The notes under the pieces: model-generated | The model's database searches: none | What the model saw: only the letters and a program-made list of their open reading frames with translations | What the model was told of the DNA's origin: nothing | Part shown: one piece after another, positions 26,174 to 35,491 of the stretch | Layout of the letters: each line of letters starts with the position of its first letter | Numbering within the stretch: position 1 is the first letter of the stretch | Source: an uncultured Pseudomonas sp. | GTDB lineage: Bacteria > Pseudomonadota > Gammaproteobacteria > Pseudomonadales > Pseudomonadaceae | DNA length: 64,000 nt | NCBI RefSeq assembly: GCF_913774235.1 | Contig: NZ_CAJYDW010000012.1 | Location: 558,001 to 622,000, forward strand | Direction of reading: 5' to 3' | Position numbers and translations under genes: made by a program

Positions 26174-26489
26174 CAAGACCCTCTGTAATGTCGGCCTGGC
26201 ACGGGCAGGCAGGCCGATACTGGCACGGCGCCAGGCTTTGTATATGGGTGGATACAAGATCGCGACAGACTTTTACTTTGGCGAGAAATCCCTCTACCCC
26301 TCGGGCGCGCACAATTGGTCAGGTTATAGGCCAGACCTGAGTGTCGTTCGCTGAGCGGCGATCCGGCTGTGGCCGCAAGGCGTGCTCGGTCTCGTCATTA
26401 CCGGGCGCGTGCCTCGTCCTTCATTGGTCTGGAGTCGCGTCTTGTACCTGTCGCCCCTCTCGTTTCAATCGGCCAGGCCGGAGAGCCCG
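26174..26489. other. Intergenic region with two inverted repeats
   Basis: About 315 bases with no convincing gene. It contains a hairpin TCGGCCTG/CAGGCCGA (26191-26217), possibly a weak terminator for the HIUase transcript, and TTGTAT-N8-ATACAA (26238-26257), an operator-like repeat before the next gene. Confidence 0.45.
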
Positions 26490-27263
26490 ATGGCTGGCGC
26501 CTTCGCCGCCTGGCGCAACCGCTATCGCGGCCCGGTCCTGCTGCTCGCCTCGGGGCCCTCCGCGGGGGCGCTCGACCTGGCGGCCTGGCAGGACATTCCG
26601 CTCATCACCATGAACGGCGCCATCGCCAAGCTGGCGGGCAGTGCCCTGCGCCCGCTGTTCTATGTCTGCAGCGACCTGAGTTTCGCTTTGCAGCAACCCG
26701 ACCTCTACCGCCAGGGGCTCGAACACTCGGCGCGCCTGGCGCTCTGGCCGGAAGCTATCCAGGCGCTACCAGCGGACCTCGCTGCCAAGGCCCATGCCCT
26801 GCACCGCGCCCCGGCCACCCGCCTGGAGCATCACCTGGGCGTCGAGCAGGAGCAGGCGCAGCGGGCCTCCACGCTGTTCAGTCGTCGCGCCCGGGACATC
26901 GGCTTCAGTCGTGACCTGGACTACGGCATCTTCGATGTCCGCACCGTGGCCTTCATCGCCCTGCAGCTGGCCTACCACCTGGGCTTCAGCGAGATCTACC
27001 TGGCTGGAGTCGATCTCGATACCCAGGCGCCGCGCTTCTACGAGGACGGCCGTAGTCCGGCGTCGCCCTGCGGTCTGGAGCAGCATCTGCACAGTCGCAT
27101 CCTGCCGGGCCTGCAGGTCATGCAGACGGTGATGCAGGCGTCCGGTCGCCGGGTGTTCAATCTGTCGACCCGCAGCCGTATTCCCGCCGAGCTGATTCCC
27201 CGCGTCGACCTCGCCGCCGTCGAGGCGCGTTGGCTGGCACGTGGCAGACGTCAAGCCGGCTAG
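26490..27263 (+). CDS. MptE-like/DUF115 family protein
   Basis: A 257-residue soluble protein. The N-terminal PVLLLASGPSAGALDL and PLITMNGAI segments form the nucleotide-sugar-like Rossmann pattern of the DUF115/6-hydroxymethylpterin diphosphokinase MptE-like fold, which in bacteria is often found in cell-surface glycan and motility-associated factor proteins. A VAFIALQLAYHLGFSEIYLAGVD segment near residue 150 is the other conserved region. The start at 26490 has GGAG 5 nt upstream; earlier in-frame codons are non-conserved. It likely acts on a sugar phosphate in envelope synthesis; this is inferred from family. Confidence 0.72.
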   Translation: MAGAFAAWRNRYRGPVLLLASGPSAGALDLAAWQDIPLITMNGAIAKLAGSALRPLFYVCSDLSFALQQPDLYRQGLEHSARLALWPEAIQALPADLAAKAHALHRAPATRLEHHLGVEQEQAQRASTLFSRRARDIGFSRDLDYGIFDVRTVAFIALQLAYHLGFSEIYLAGVDLDTQAPRFYEDGRSPASPCGLEQHLHSRILPGLQVMQTVMQASGRRVFNLSTRSRIPAELIPRVDLAAVEARWLARGRRQAG

Positions 27264-27297
27264 GCAGCTTCATCGCCAAGGAGGAAGGGCTGTCTTA

Positions 27298-27735
27298 TCA
27301 GCTCCAGCCCAGGGCGAGCCAGGCGACCACGCCGTAGCGGATCGCCTTGGCCAGGGTCACCACCAGCAGGAAGCGCCACAGGGGTTCACGCATCACGCCG
27401 GCGACCAGGGTGAGGGGGTCACCGATCACCGGCGTCCAGCTCAGTAGCAGGGACCACCAGCCGTAGCGCCGATAGGCACCCTGGATGCGCACCAGACGCT
27501 CGGGGGTGAGGGGAAACCAGCGCCGCTCGCGAAAGCGTTCGAGATGGCGACCCAGCCACCAGTTCAGCGTCGAGCCGGCCACGTTGCCCAGGGTAGCGGC
27601 CAGCAGCAGCGCCATCGTTGCATAGCGCTCGGTCAGCAACAGCCCGGCCAGGGCCGCTTCCGATTGCAGCGGCAGCAGCGTCGCCGCCCCGAAGGCGAGG
27701 GCGGCTAGCCCGAGGTAGACGCTCAGGGCTGCCAG
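27298..27735 (-). CDS. yqaA: YqaA family membrane protein (VTT/SNARE-associated), apparent CTG start
   Basis: A small inner-membrane protein of the YqaA/DedA-like superfamily, about 145 residues. The hallmark GNVAGSTLNWWLGRHLERF and the SWTPVIGDPLTLVAGVMR segment are present. The first in-frame TTG (27639) would delete the conserved first helix, which reads clearly upstream (YLGLAALAFGAATLLPLQSE). The frame continues to a stop without ATG, GTG or TTG. A CTG at 27735 sits 8 nt after GGTGGAG and matches the usual family N-terminus, so I take CTG as the start. The alternative is a recent start-codon mutation. Confidence 0.78.
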   Translation of the reverse strand: MAALSVYLGLAALAFGAATLLPLQSEAALAGLLLTERYATMALLLAATLGNVAGSTLNWWLGRHLERFRERRWFPLTPERLVRIQGAYRRYGWWSLLLSWTPVIGDPLTLVAGVMREPLWRFLLVVTLAKAIRYGVVAWLALGWS

Positions 27736-27971
27736 GACGGGGTCTCCACCGCGGCAGCGCCTACCTGTGGAACGACGCTCAGGCGTTCGCTCGAGGCGAG
27801 CCGGTGCTGTGGTTGGATTTCAGGCGAGCGAGGGCTCATATGAATGTCTCGGGGAAGTCGGAAGGGATGTAGCGAGCCGGGGTCTCGGCTCGCTCCTGGC
27901 TACGCTATTGCGCTCATCCTAGCGTCCAGCGTGCGGGCGCTCCAGGTATGGCAGCCCTTCGGCTTGATCGG
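27736..27971. other. Intergenic region between chemoreceptor and yqaA
   Basis: About 235 bases. I see no gene and no clear promoter or terminator. The chemoreceptor gene ends at 27972. Confidence 0.4.
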
Positions 27972-29597
27972 TCAGAGCACGAACTCGCCGACCACGCGGC
28001 GCAGGCCCACGGCCAGTCGCGAGACGTCGTTGCTGGCGGTGGCGGTCTGGTGGCTGCCCGCCGCCGTCTGGTGCGAGAGGTCCTTGATGCTGGTCAGGTT
28101 GCGGTCGATTTCCCGGGCGACCTGGGCCTGCTCTTCCGCGGCCGTAGCGATCAGGGCGTTGCGTTCGTTGATGGCCGCCATTGCCTCGGCAATCTGCGTC
28201 AGGGCGCCGCTGGCGTTCTGGGCTACCTGGATCGATTGGCTGGCCATCTGCCGACTGTTCTGGATGGCGTGGGTCGCCTGCTGGGAGTCGCTTTGCATGG
28301 CGCCGATCATCTGTTCGATTTCGCGGGTGGACTGCTGGGTACGGTGGGCGAGGGCTCGCACCTCGTCGGCCACTACGGCGAAGCCCCGGCCCTGTTCGCC
28401 GGCACGCGCCGCTTCGATGGCGGCGTTGAGGGCGAGGAGGTTGGTCTGCTCGGCGATGGAGCGGATCACCTCGACCACGGAGCTGACTTCCTGGGCTCGG
28501 GTCGACAAGGCCTGTACCTGTTCGCTGGTATCGCCCACGTTCTGGCTCAGGTCGCGGATGGCGGTCAGGGTGGAGCCGACGTGCTCCAGCCCGACATGGG
28601 TAAGATCCTGAGTACGTTGCGAGGCTTCGGCGGTCTGCTCGGCATTGCGCGCCACCTCATCGACGGCGGCGCTCATCTCGGTGACTGCCGTTGCCGCCTG
28701 ATTGACTTCGTCGTTCTGGCGGACCAGGCCGCGGTTGCCCTCATCGATCACCGCAGTCATCTCTTCGGCGGCGGCGGCCAACTGGGTCGAACTCTCGGAG
28801 AGATGGCTGATGGTGGTTTTCAGGTTGCCTTGCATTTGCCCAAGGGCGGTCAGCAGGCCGGCGGCTTCGTCGCGACCGGAGACGGTGATGTGTGCGGAAA
28901 GGTCCTTGCTGGCGATGCGCTGGGCGATGCGCAAGGCTTCGCCTATCGGTCCGGTAATGCTGCGAATAAGTAGGAACGCCAGGATGCAGGTGGCCAGCAA
29001 GGTGGCCGCGATCAGCCCGATGACCAGTCTCAAGCCCATCGAATAGATGGCCTCAGCCTCGATACCGGCCTGTTCGGCGCCGCGGTCGTTGAATTCGATA
29101 AGCGCCTGCAACTGTTGCTGCATGCTGTCAGTGACCGGGCGGATGCTGCCGTTGATCAGGTTGAGGGCCGCGGCATTGTCGCCGCTGCGGAACAGGGCTT
29201 CGAATTGCTCCAGCAGCTGTTGGTAGCTATCGGCGGAGCTACGAACCTGCTCATAGAGTCTCCGTTCTTCTTCGCTGGAAACCAGGCGATCATATTGCGC
29301 GACGCTATCCACCAGGCCTTTGCGGTATTTGGGAAAGTCGTCCAGGACCTTCTGGCGCAGCTGCGCATCGCTCGTGGTAGTACCCCTGAGACTTTCCAGC
29401 CGTAGCCGGAGCATGCTGGAGCTGATGAGCCCGGCTTGACGCACGCTATCCATCCAGTCGTTTTCCACGATCTGTTCGGACTCTCTGAGTTTGCCCATCT
29501 GCACGATGGCAGCGATGCCTAGCGCAAATACGATTGTTACGATAATCGAAAAGATGAAAACCGCTCGTGGCGTCAACCTAATCTTGCGCAGGAACAT
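27972..29597 (-). CDS. Methyl-accepting chemotaxis protein
   Basis: A 541-residue transmembrane chemoreceptor. TM1 lies near 13-33 and TM2 near 188-213, bracketing a four-helix-bundle periplasmic sensor (4HB_MCP type, about 34-187). A HAMP domain (about 214-266) leads into the cytoplasmic signalling domain with the conserved hairpin tip [17 protein letters not shown]. No C-terminal pentapeptide for CheR tethering is seen. It signals to CheA/CheW at the pole. The ligand is unknown. Single gene with a long AT-rich upstream region. Confidence 0.95.
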   Translation of the reverse strand: MFLRKIRLTPRAVFIFSIIVTIVFALGIAAIVQMGKLRESEQIVENDWMDSVRQAGLISSSMLRLRLESLRGTTTSDAQLRQKVLDDFPKYRKGLVDSVAQYDRLVSSEEERRLYEQVRSSADSYQQLLEQFEALFRSGDNAAALNLINGSIRPVTDSMQQQLQALIEFNDRGAEQAGIEAEAIYSMGLRLVIGLIAATLLATCILAFLLIRSITGPIGEALRIAQRIASKDLSAHITVSGRDEAAGLLTALGQMQGNLKTTISHLSESSTQLAAAAEEMTAVIDEGNRGLVRQNDEVNQAATAVTEMSAAVDEVARNAEQTAEASQRTQDLTHVGLEHVGSTLTAIRDLSQNVGDTSEQVQALSTRAQEVSSVVEVIRSIAEQTNLLALNAAIEAARAGEQGRGFAVVADEVRALAHRTQQSTREIEQMIGAMQSDSQQATHAIQNSRQMASQSIQVAQNASGALTQIAEAMAAINERNALIATAAEEQAQVAREIDRNLTSIKDLSHQTAAGSHQTATASNDVSRLAVGLRRVVGEFVL

Positions 29598-29963
29598 GAT
29601 GACCGTCCTTTTGTTATAGAAAATGTCATCAGGTTATTGGTGGCTCGCTCAGCTTCTGTAATATCTTTTTTATATGGGTGTCATGGCTTTTACGTGGATT
29701 CATCCGTCCAAATGCTTTCCATATGAATTTTCGTATTTATTTTGGTAATACCAAGCTATAGAGATTTTACCGGCCACGTGGCGCCAGAAGGCCGGCGCGT
29801 CTGGTTTTCTTGGTGATGCGTAATTTGCTCTTGCCGACGAGTACTACCATTGATGAGAAGCAGTCCTGAGGGACAGGCTCGGGTAGTCCGCTTTCTACCT
29901 AGGCCCCAGCGAAGACTCCGTACCATCTATCGGTAGAAGATCAGACGAATGGTGGCGCTGACG
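29598..29963. other. AT-rich intergenic region upstream of the chemoreceptor
   Basis: About 365 bases without a gene; the part nearest the chemoreceptor (29600-29770) is clearly AT-richer than surroundings and should contain its promoter. A CCGGCC/GGCCGG pair around 29771-29796 can form a hairpin. No further feature seen. Confidence 0.45.
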
Positions 29964-30503
29964 TCACTTCAGCCGGGCGATCCAGTCCGCGACCGAATCA
30001 CCGCTACTGATATCCGGTTGCACCAGGCCGTCGATCATGAAGGTGGGCGACACGTGGATGCCGTTCTGCCGCGCGTATTTGCAGTGCCACTTGATGGCCT
30101 GCTGCAGGTCGGGCTGGGCGAAGGCCTCAGCCAGTGCCAGGCCGGTATAGCCTTCCAGTCGCGCTATGATGTCGTTGGGCGTCGCGTCGCGATTGGGACC
30201 GGTGGCGTGGTCCTGGAACTCGAATTCCTCGCGGTGGGCGGCAACGGCGGCCAGCACCGCCTTGGCGCTTTCCTTGCCGCCCTCCAGGGTGGCGGCGGCC
30301 AGGACGCAGCGCACCACCACCCCGGAGAACAGGTGCCAGGGCTGGGACTGCAGACGGATCTTCAGGGTGATTCGCTCTGGACCAGCCTGGGCCAGCAGGT
30401 CGTCGAACTTGTTGAAGGCCTTGACCGAGAAGGGGCAGGTGGGTTCGAGAAAGACTTCGAAGATGCGCGGGCCTTGGCCCCAGCTGAGGGTGTCGGTGTA
30501 CAT
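29964..30503 (-). CDS. DsbA-like thioredoxin-fold protein with CPFS active site
   Basis: A 179-residue protein of the DsbA/Thioredoxin_4 superfamily. The usual CxxC is a CxxS: Cys23-Pro24-Phe25-Ser26. The thioredoxin cis-Pro region is VSPTFMIDGL. No signal peptide, so cytoplasmic. A monothiol active site fits a glutathione-dependent isomerase or reductase, not a disulfide oxidase. It is 76 nt downstream of the PRISE-type reductase and may be co-transcribed with it. Confidence 0.82.
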   Translation of the reverse strand: MYTDTLSWGQGPRIFEVFLEPTCPFSVKAFNKFDDLLAQAGPERITLKIRLQSQPWHLFSGVVVRCVLAAATLEGGKESAKAVLAAVAAHREEFEFQDHATGPNRDATPNDIIARLEGYTGLALAEAFAQPDLQQAIKWHCKYARQNGIHVSPTFMIDGLVQPDISSGDSVADWIARLK

Positions 30504-30579
30504 CGGGGACTCCTGTGAAATTGGCGAGGCGACCGGGATGAGACCGCACGCCGTCCCTGGCGTTTTCCCCGGGCAAGGC

Positions 30580-31623
30580 TCAGGGGATCAGCCGGCGTCG
30601 ACGCATGTCCTCCAGGTGCGCCAGCAGCACCTCGTCCGAGCGCAGCACCATATTGTGGAAACCGGCCTGCCGTGCCTTGGTCACGTCGAAGATGGCGTCC
30701 TTCTCGACATGGAAGATGAAGTCGCCGAAGGCACCGGGTGCGATCCGCTGGGGATCGGTTTCGGCCAGGTTCTCGCGCTGGGCCAGGGCCTGCCAGACCG
30801 GCTTGAGCGCAGTCAGGCGCTGGTCCAGGGAAATCGGCTGGGGCTCGCCCACTTCCAAATCGAACCAGGCGGCCAGCTTGGGCCAGACGTGGCTCCAGCG
30901 GAAGACGTCGCCATTGGTGAGGTTGAAGGCACCGTCCCTTTCCTCTTCGGCCGCCCAGACGGCCGCTTCGCCCAGCAGCGGCGCGGCGGTGACGTTGACT
31001 AGTGCGCCGCGATAGGCCTGCTCCGGGCCGGGGAACTGCATGGCGGTGCCGGTCTCCTTGCAGAGGGCACCATAGAGGCCGATCAGATTGCCCAGGTTCA
31101 TGGCCGAGCCCAGCGAGTGGCCGATGACGATGTCGGGCCGCAGGGCGGTCCAGCGGATACCTTCGGCCTCCAGGCTGCGGGCGAAGTCTTCGTGACGGAA
31201 ATAGAGATTGGGCGGGAAGTGGCGGCTGTCGTCTTCCCGCGCCGGCGTCTTGTAAACGCCCAGGTGTGCACCATAGATCTTGCCGCCCTGGACGAAGGTG
31301 ATGCGCTCTAGGGGCGCTCCCGCGCTACGCACCGCGGCCACCAGATTCTCCAGCATGGCGGCGTTCTCGTCGGCTTCCACACCGGGGGCCGGGTTGGGCT
31401 TGAGGGCGCTGTAGAAGAGGTGCGTCACGTCGGCGAACCTGTCCTTGGCGGCGGCCAGGCTGCCGACGTCCAGCAGGTCGGCGGTCACATGGGGAAAGCG
31501 ACTCGGCGCATCCTGCGAGCGGCCAACGGTGGTGATGGACCAGCCGGCCTTGGCGAAGGCTTCCAATACCGCCTGGCCGATGATGCCGCTGGCGCCGGCG
31601 ATGAGTAGCTGTCGTTCGGTCAT
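30580..31623 (-). CDS. NAD(P)-dependent reductase of the PRISE/5-beta-reductase type SDR
   Basis: A 347-residue extended SDR. The nucleotide motif is GASGIIG (10-16). The VQGGKIYGAHLG and NLYFRHED segments occupy the places of the KHY and NFYYxxED motifs typical of progesterone 5-beta-reductase/iridoid synthase-like enzymes, suggesting enone reduction. The start follows a weak SD. It is divergent from the CoA-transferase gene. Substrate not predictable. Confidence 0.8.
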   Translation of the reverse strand: MTERQLLIAGASGIIGQAVLEAFAKAGWSITTVGRSQDAPSRFPHVTADLLDVGSLAAAKDRFADVTHLFYSALKPNPAPGVEADENAAMLENLVAAVRSAGAPLERITFVQGGKIYGAHLGVYKTPAREDDSRHFPPNLYFRHEDFARSLEAEGIRWTALRPDIVIGHSLGSAMNLGNLIGLYGALCKETGTAMQFPGPEQAYRGALVNVTAAPLLGEAAVWAAEEERDGAFNLTNGDVFRWSHVWPKLAAWFDLEVGEPQPISLDQRLTALKPVWQALAQRENLAETDPQRIAPGAFGDFIFHVEKDAIFDVTKARQAGFHNMVLRSDEVLLAHLEDMRRRRLIP

Positions 31624-31784
31624 GGGGACTCCCGGTGATTATTGACTGGGGATGAAGGGGGAGACCCTGGCAGCCGCTGCTTTGTCCCCTTGGCGGGCTG
31701 GACGGTCGCCGGATGAACGTCGATGTCCGGCCATGGCCAGTAGGGCTATTGTGGAGGCAGCGTTCCGCCACGGAGGATACGTCC

Positions 31785-33182
31785 TTGTCCGATCCCACCC
31801 ATGCACCGGCCGTCCTGGAGTCCCTGCTCGGCGACATGATCACGGCCCTTGGGCTGCAGTCGGCCCTGGCCACTGACGTTCAGGTCCAGGGCGACGACAG
31901 CCTCGCCTCCTGTTTCCCCGTCAGCGATCTCGCCGCGGCGGCGATCGCGGCAACCGGTCTGGCTACCGCCGACCTGCTGGGCGCGGGCGCCTCGTCGGCC
32001 CCGGTGCAGGTGGATCGCCACCTCGCCGCTGCTTGGTTCAAGACGTCACTGCGCCCGCTGGATTGGGCATTGCCAGAGGTCTGGGACCCGGTCACCGGGG
32101 ACTATCGCACCCGCGATGGCTGGCTGAGACTGCATGCCAACGCGCCTCATCACCGGGAGCGCGCCCTGGCTGTACTGGAGTGTGCGAACGCTCGGGAGGC
32201 CGTCGCCGAGGCCATGGCCGGCTGGTCAACTGAGGCCCTGGAAGCGGCTCTTGTCGCGGCCGGTGGCTGTGCGGCGCGGTTGCGCACCCAGGCGGAGTGG
32301 CAGGCGCATCCGCAAGGGCAGGCCGTTCGCGCCGAACCGCTGATCGCCGAGGAATGGACAGGCGCCGATATCGCAAGCGGTTGGCGGCCCGATCCACAAC
32401 GTCCCTTGCAGGGCATTCGTGTCCTCGACCTCACCCGCATCCTCGCCGGCCCCATCGCCACCCGCCTGCTGGCCGGCCTGGGCGCCGAGGTGTTGCGCCT
32501 CGATCCGCCGGGGTGGGACGAGCCAGCCCAGGCACCGGAGGTGACCCTGGGCAAGAGGTGCGCGCGACTGGATTTGCGCCGGCCGGCCGACCGGCTGGTG
32601 TTCGAGAGGCTGCTGGCCGAGGCGGACGTCCTGGTCCATGGCTATCGCGCCGACGCCCTGGAGCGGCTCGGCTATGGCGGCGCCGAGCGCCGGGCCCTGA
32701 ATCCCGCGCTGATCGACGTGTCCCTCTGCGCCTACGGCTGGAGCGGGCCCTGGGCGCTGCGGCGGGGCTACGACAGCCTGGTGCAGATGTCCTGCGGCAT
32801 CGCCGCGGCCGGTCGCGACTGGCAGCAGGCGGAGCAACCGGTGCCTTTGCCGGTGCAGGCTCTCGACCATGCCACCGGCTACCTGATGGCGGCCGCGGTC
32901 ATCCGCGGCCTCACCGGCCGCCTGCGCGAGGGACTTGTCCTCAGGGCACGCCTGTCGCTGGCACGGACCGCCTGCCTGCTGAGCGAGCATCCCGCCGTGG
33001 CCCGCGAGCCGTTCTACACCGGTGTGCAGGACGCCGACTTCGACACTGCCCCCGAGCCCACCGCCTGGGGCCCGGCGCTCCGCTTGCGCCCGCCGCTGCG
33101 GATCGGTGACCTGCGCCTGTACTGGGAACGGCCGGCGACTCGGCTGGGGTCGGCGAGTGCGGTCTGGTCACCGGCAGCCTGA
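31785..33182 (+). CDS. CaiB/BaiF-type CoA-transferase, permuted architecture, TTG start
   Basis: A 465-residue class III CoA-transferase family protein. The TTG at 31785 lies 8 nt after GGAGG and gives MSDPTHAP; an ATG 72 nt upstream in frame has no comparable site. The first ~200 residues resemble a C-terminal CoA-transferase part (TRDGWLRLHANAPHHR), then a typical N-terminal core follows (VLDLTRILAGPIATRLLAGLGAEVLRLDPP, near residues 215-245) with KRCARLDL. The likely catalytic Asp is in VQALDHATGYL (near 372). So the domain order is unusual relative to CaiB. CoA donor and acceptor are unknown. Confidence 0.83.
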   Translation: MSDPTHAPAVLESLLGDMITALGLQSALATDVQVQGDDSLASCFPVSDLAAAAIAATGLATADLLGAGASSAPVQVDRHLAAAWFKTSLRPLDWALPEVWDPVTGDYRTRDGWLRLHANAPHHRERALAVLECANAREAVAEAMAGWSTEALEAALVAAGGCAARLRTQAEWQAHPQGQAVRAEPLIAEEWTGADIASGWRPDPQRPLQGIRVLDLTRILAGPIATRLLAGLGAEVLRLDPPGWDEPAQAPEVTLGKRCARLDLRRPADRLVFERLLAEADVLVHGYRADALERLGYGGAERRALNPALIDVSLCAYGWSGPWALRRGYDSLVQMSCGIAAAGRDWQQAEQPVPLPVQALDHATGYLMAAAVIRGLTGRLREGLVLRARLSLARTACLLSEHPAVAREPFYTGVQDADFDTAPEPTAWGPALRLRPPLRIGDLRLYWERPATRLGSASAVWSPAA

Positions 33183-33187
33183 GCGGT

Positions 33188-33859
33188 TCAAGTCTCCAGA
33201 CAATACCCCACACCATAGATGGAGCGGATCAACTCGCAGTCCGGGTCGAGGCGGTGCAGCTTGCGGCGGACGTTACGCACGTGGCTGTCGACGGTGCGGT
33301 CGGTGATGATGCGGTAGTCGGTGTGCAGGTGGTTGAGCAACTGATCGCGGGAGAGCACCTTGCCGGGGTGCTTGGCCAGGGTCGCCAGCAGGCGGAATTC
33401 CACCGGGGTCAGCTCCAGCGGGTGGCCATTGAAGCTGGCCTGGTAGGCCTCGGCGTCCAGTTGCAGGCCGCTGGGTGTCGGCAGGCCCGTCGGCGTGCTG
33501 CTGCGGCGCAGTACGGCCTTGACCCGGGCCACCACCTCGCGTGGGCTGAAGGGTTTGCAGATGTAGTCGTCGGCGCCCAGTTCCAGGCCGAGCAGCCGGT
33601 CGATCTCGTCGACCCGGGCGGTGACCATGATGATCGGCAGGGCGCTGAAGGCGCGTACCGCGCGACACACCTCCAGGCCGTCCAGGCCGGGCAGCATCAG
33701 GTCGAGCAGCACCAGGTCGGGCGGCGTGGCGCGGATGGCGGCCAGGGCCTGTTCGCCGTCGGCGTGCCACTCGCAGGTGAAGCCGGCGGCCTTGAGGTAG
33801 TCACCCAACAGGGCGGCGAGCTTGGGTTCGTCTTCCACCAGCAGGATGGTCTCGCTCAT
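33188..33859 (-). CDS. baeR: OmpR/PhoB-type response regulator, BaeR-like
   Basis: A 223-residue regulator: receiver domain with phospho-acceptor Asp53 (VLLDLMLPG), Thr in MVTAR and Lys in CKPFSP; winged-helix DNA-binding domain with [10 protein letters not shown] and [15 protein letters not shown]. It resembles BaeR, the activator of mdtABC in E. coli. It overlaps the kinase gene by 4 nt and follows the efflux genes on the same strand, so the pair most likely senses envelope stress and controls the pump. The control link is inferred from position. Confidence 0.92.
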   Translation of the reverse strand: MSETILLVEDEPKLAALLGDYLKAAGFTCEWHADGEQALAAIRATPPDLVLLDLMLPGLDGLEVCRAVRAFSALPIIMVTARVDEIDRLLGLELGADDYICKPFSPREVVARVKAVLRRSSTPTGLPTPSGLQLDAEAYQASFNGHPLELTPVEFRLLATLAKHPGKVLSRDQLLNHLHTDYRIITDRTVDSHVRNVRRKLHRLDPDCELIRSIYGVGYCLET

Positions 33860-35295
33860 GCCGGGCTCCGGTCGTCGAGGGCGGGCAGGCAGACCTCCAG
33901 CCAGAGGCCGCCGAGGGGAGAGGCATGCGCCTGCAGGTGCCCTCCGTGCACCTCGGCGATGCCGCGGCAGATGGCCAGGCCCAGCCCGGCACCGCCACTG
34001 CGCCGGCTACGCGAGCCCTCGACGCGATAGAAGCGTTCGAACAACCGCTCGCGGTCGGCCGCCGGTACGCCGGGGGCGGAGTCCTGCAGATCGACCTGCA
34101 GCAGGTTGCCGACCTGACGCGCGGCGAGGTGTACCCGCCCAGGGGCCTCGGTGTATCTCAGGCTGTTCTCCAGCAGGTTGTAGAACAGCTGGCCGAGGCG
34201 CGCCTCGTCGCCGCGGATCATCAGGGGCGCGTCCGGCAGCTCCAGCCGCAATTCCAGGCCGTCCTGGCGATAGCGCGGGCGCCAGGCATCGACGGTCAGC
34301 GCCAGCAGCGTTGCCAGGTCCACGGCCTCGTGGCGGTAGGTGGGGCCGCCCACCTCGGCGAGGGACAGCTCGAAGAGATCGTCCACCAGCTTGTTCAGCG
34401 AACCGACCTCGGTCTGCAGCGACTTCAGGCCGCTGACATCCAGGGGGCGGATACCGTCTTCCATGGCTTCCAGTTCACCCCTGAGCACCGCCAGCGGGGT
34501 GCGCAGCTCGTGGGAGATGTCGGCCATGAAGGCGCGGCGCTGGCGTTCGTTGCTGGCCAGGACGCTGGCCATGCGGTTGAAGTCCTGGGCCAGTTGACCA
34601 GCCTCGTCGGCGGAACGGATGGGTAGCTGGATACCGTAGTCGCCGGCCGCCAGGCGATGGGTGGCGGCGGCCACGGTGCGGATCGGGCGCAGCAGGGTGC
34701 GGGCGATCCACCAGGCCAGAGCGGCGGCCAGCAGCAGGCAGACGAAGGCGATCACCAGGCTGGAGCGGATCTGGCTCTGCTGGAAGCGGCGGTCGCCGTC
34801 GCTGATGACCGCCTCGAAGGGGGTCAGCGCCAGCCAGCCGACCACCCGACCCTGCCAGTGGAGGGCACGCAGCAGCGGTTGGGGCGGCAGGTCGCGAAAG
34901 CCGATTAGGTAGCGATGCTCGGCATCCAGCAGCGAGAAGCGCAGAAAGGCGCCGGTGAGATCCGACACCGGCGGGGAGGGTCGCGTGGTGGTATTCGCGG
35001 GCAATTCCGGTCGCAGCAGCTGGATCCAGGCCTCGGGCGGGTGCTGGTTGAGCAGGAAATCCCAGCTGCCATGCTCGGCATAGGCATGTTCGAAGCGTGG
35101 CACCAGGGCATCCAGGCGCTGTTCGGCCTGGCCGTTGAGATAGCCGAGGAAGTCCCGCGAGAAACTCAGGTAGGAGGCCCAGGCCATGCCCAGCACGGCG
35201 AAGGCGCAGAGCGCCAGGGCCGCGAGAAAGACCTTGGCGGAGAGGGATAGACGCAGCAGGCCCATGCGGATCTCGGCGACGGAAGGTAAGGGCAC
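33856..35295 (-). CDS. baeS: Sensor histidine kinase, BaeS-like
   Basis: A 479-residue membrane kinase. TM1 (about 20-45) and TM2 (about 178-198) bracket a periplasmic sensor of about 130 residues; HAMP follows (200-252); phosphorylated His262 lies in [13 protein letters not shown]; the HATPase region includes [12 protein letters not shown] and GGAGLGLAI. The chosen GTG start has GGAG 8 nt upstream; ATG at 35265 (MGLLRLS) is an alternative. Partner of the BaeR-like regulator. Confidence 0.92.
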   Translation of the reverse strand: MPLPSVAEIRMGLLRLSLSAKVFLAALALCAFAVLGMAWASYLSFSRDFLGYLNGQAEQRLDALVPRFEHAYAEHGSWDFLLNQHPPEAWIQLLRPELPANTTTRPSPPVSDLTGAFLRFSLLDAEHRYLIGFRDLPPQPLLRALHWQGRVVGWLALTPFEAVISDGDRRFQQSQIRSSLVIAFVCLLLAAALAWWIARTLLRPIRTVAAATHRLAAGDYGIQLPIRSADEAGQLAQDFNRMASVLASNERQRRAFMADISHELRTPLAVLRGELEAMEDGIRPLDVSGLKSLQTEVGSLNKLVDDLFELSLAEVGGPTYRHEAVDLATLLALTVDAWRPRYRQDGLELRLELPDAPLMIRGDEARLGQLFYNLLENSLRYTEAPGRVHLAARQVGNLLQVDLQDSAPGVPAADRERLFERFYRVEGSRSRRSGGAGLGLAICRGIAEVHGGHLQAHASPLGGLWLEVCLPALDDRSPA

Positions 35296-35320
35296 GCTAG
35301 CAGCTCCACGGGTAGCTGTC

Positions 35321-35491
35321 AGAACCTATTCTTGATCTGCTGCGCGTCGGCCAAACGGCGTTGAAAATGGCCTGGGTCGCCAGCCCGGTCGAAATGCTCA
35401 TTACCACTCGTAAACTCCGCTTCCTCAGCTATTTTCGCGGGGCCGCCCAGGCCTTGTTTGTCTCTAGCTCGCGAGATCGAGAACAGGTTCT
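35321..35491 (-). repeat. Dispersed structured element, copy A, with 18-bp terminal inverted repeats
   Basis: A 171-bp intergenic element related to 53055-53196. Terminal repeats AGAACCTATTCTTGATCT (35321-35338) and its partner (35474-35491) match at 16 of 18 positions when inverted. Inside, GGCCTGGG (35369-35376) pairs with CCCAGGCC (35446-35453). Shared with copy B are a CTCGCGAGCTAGAG block, an AATAGCTGAGGAAGCGGAG block running on to a GAGTGGTAA region, and GTTTGGCCGACGCGCAGCAG. Read on the minus strand it begins on the last base of the opmB stop codon. No ORF. Confidence 0.8.
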
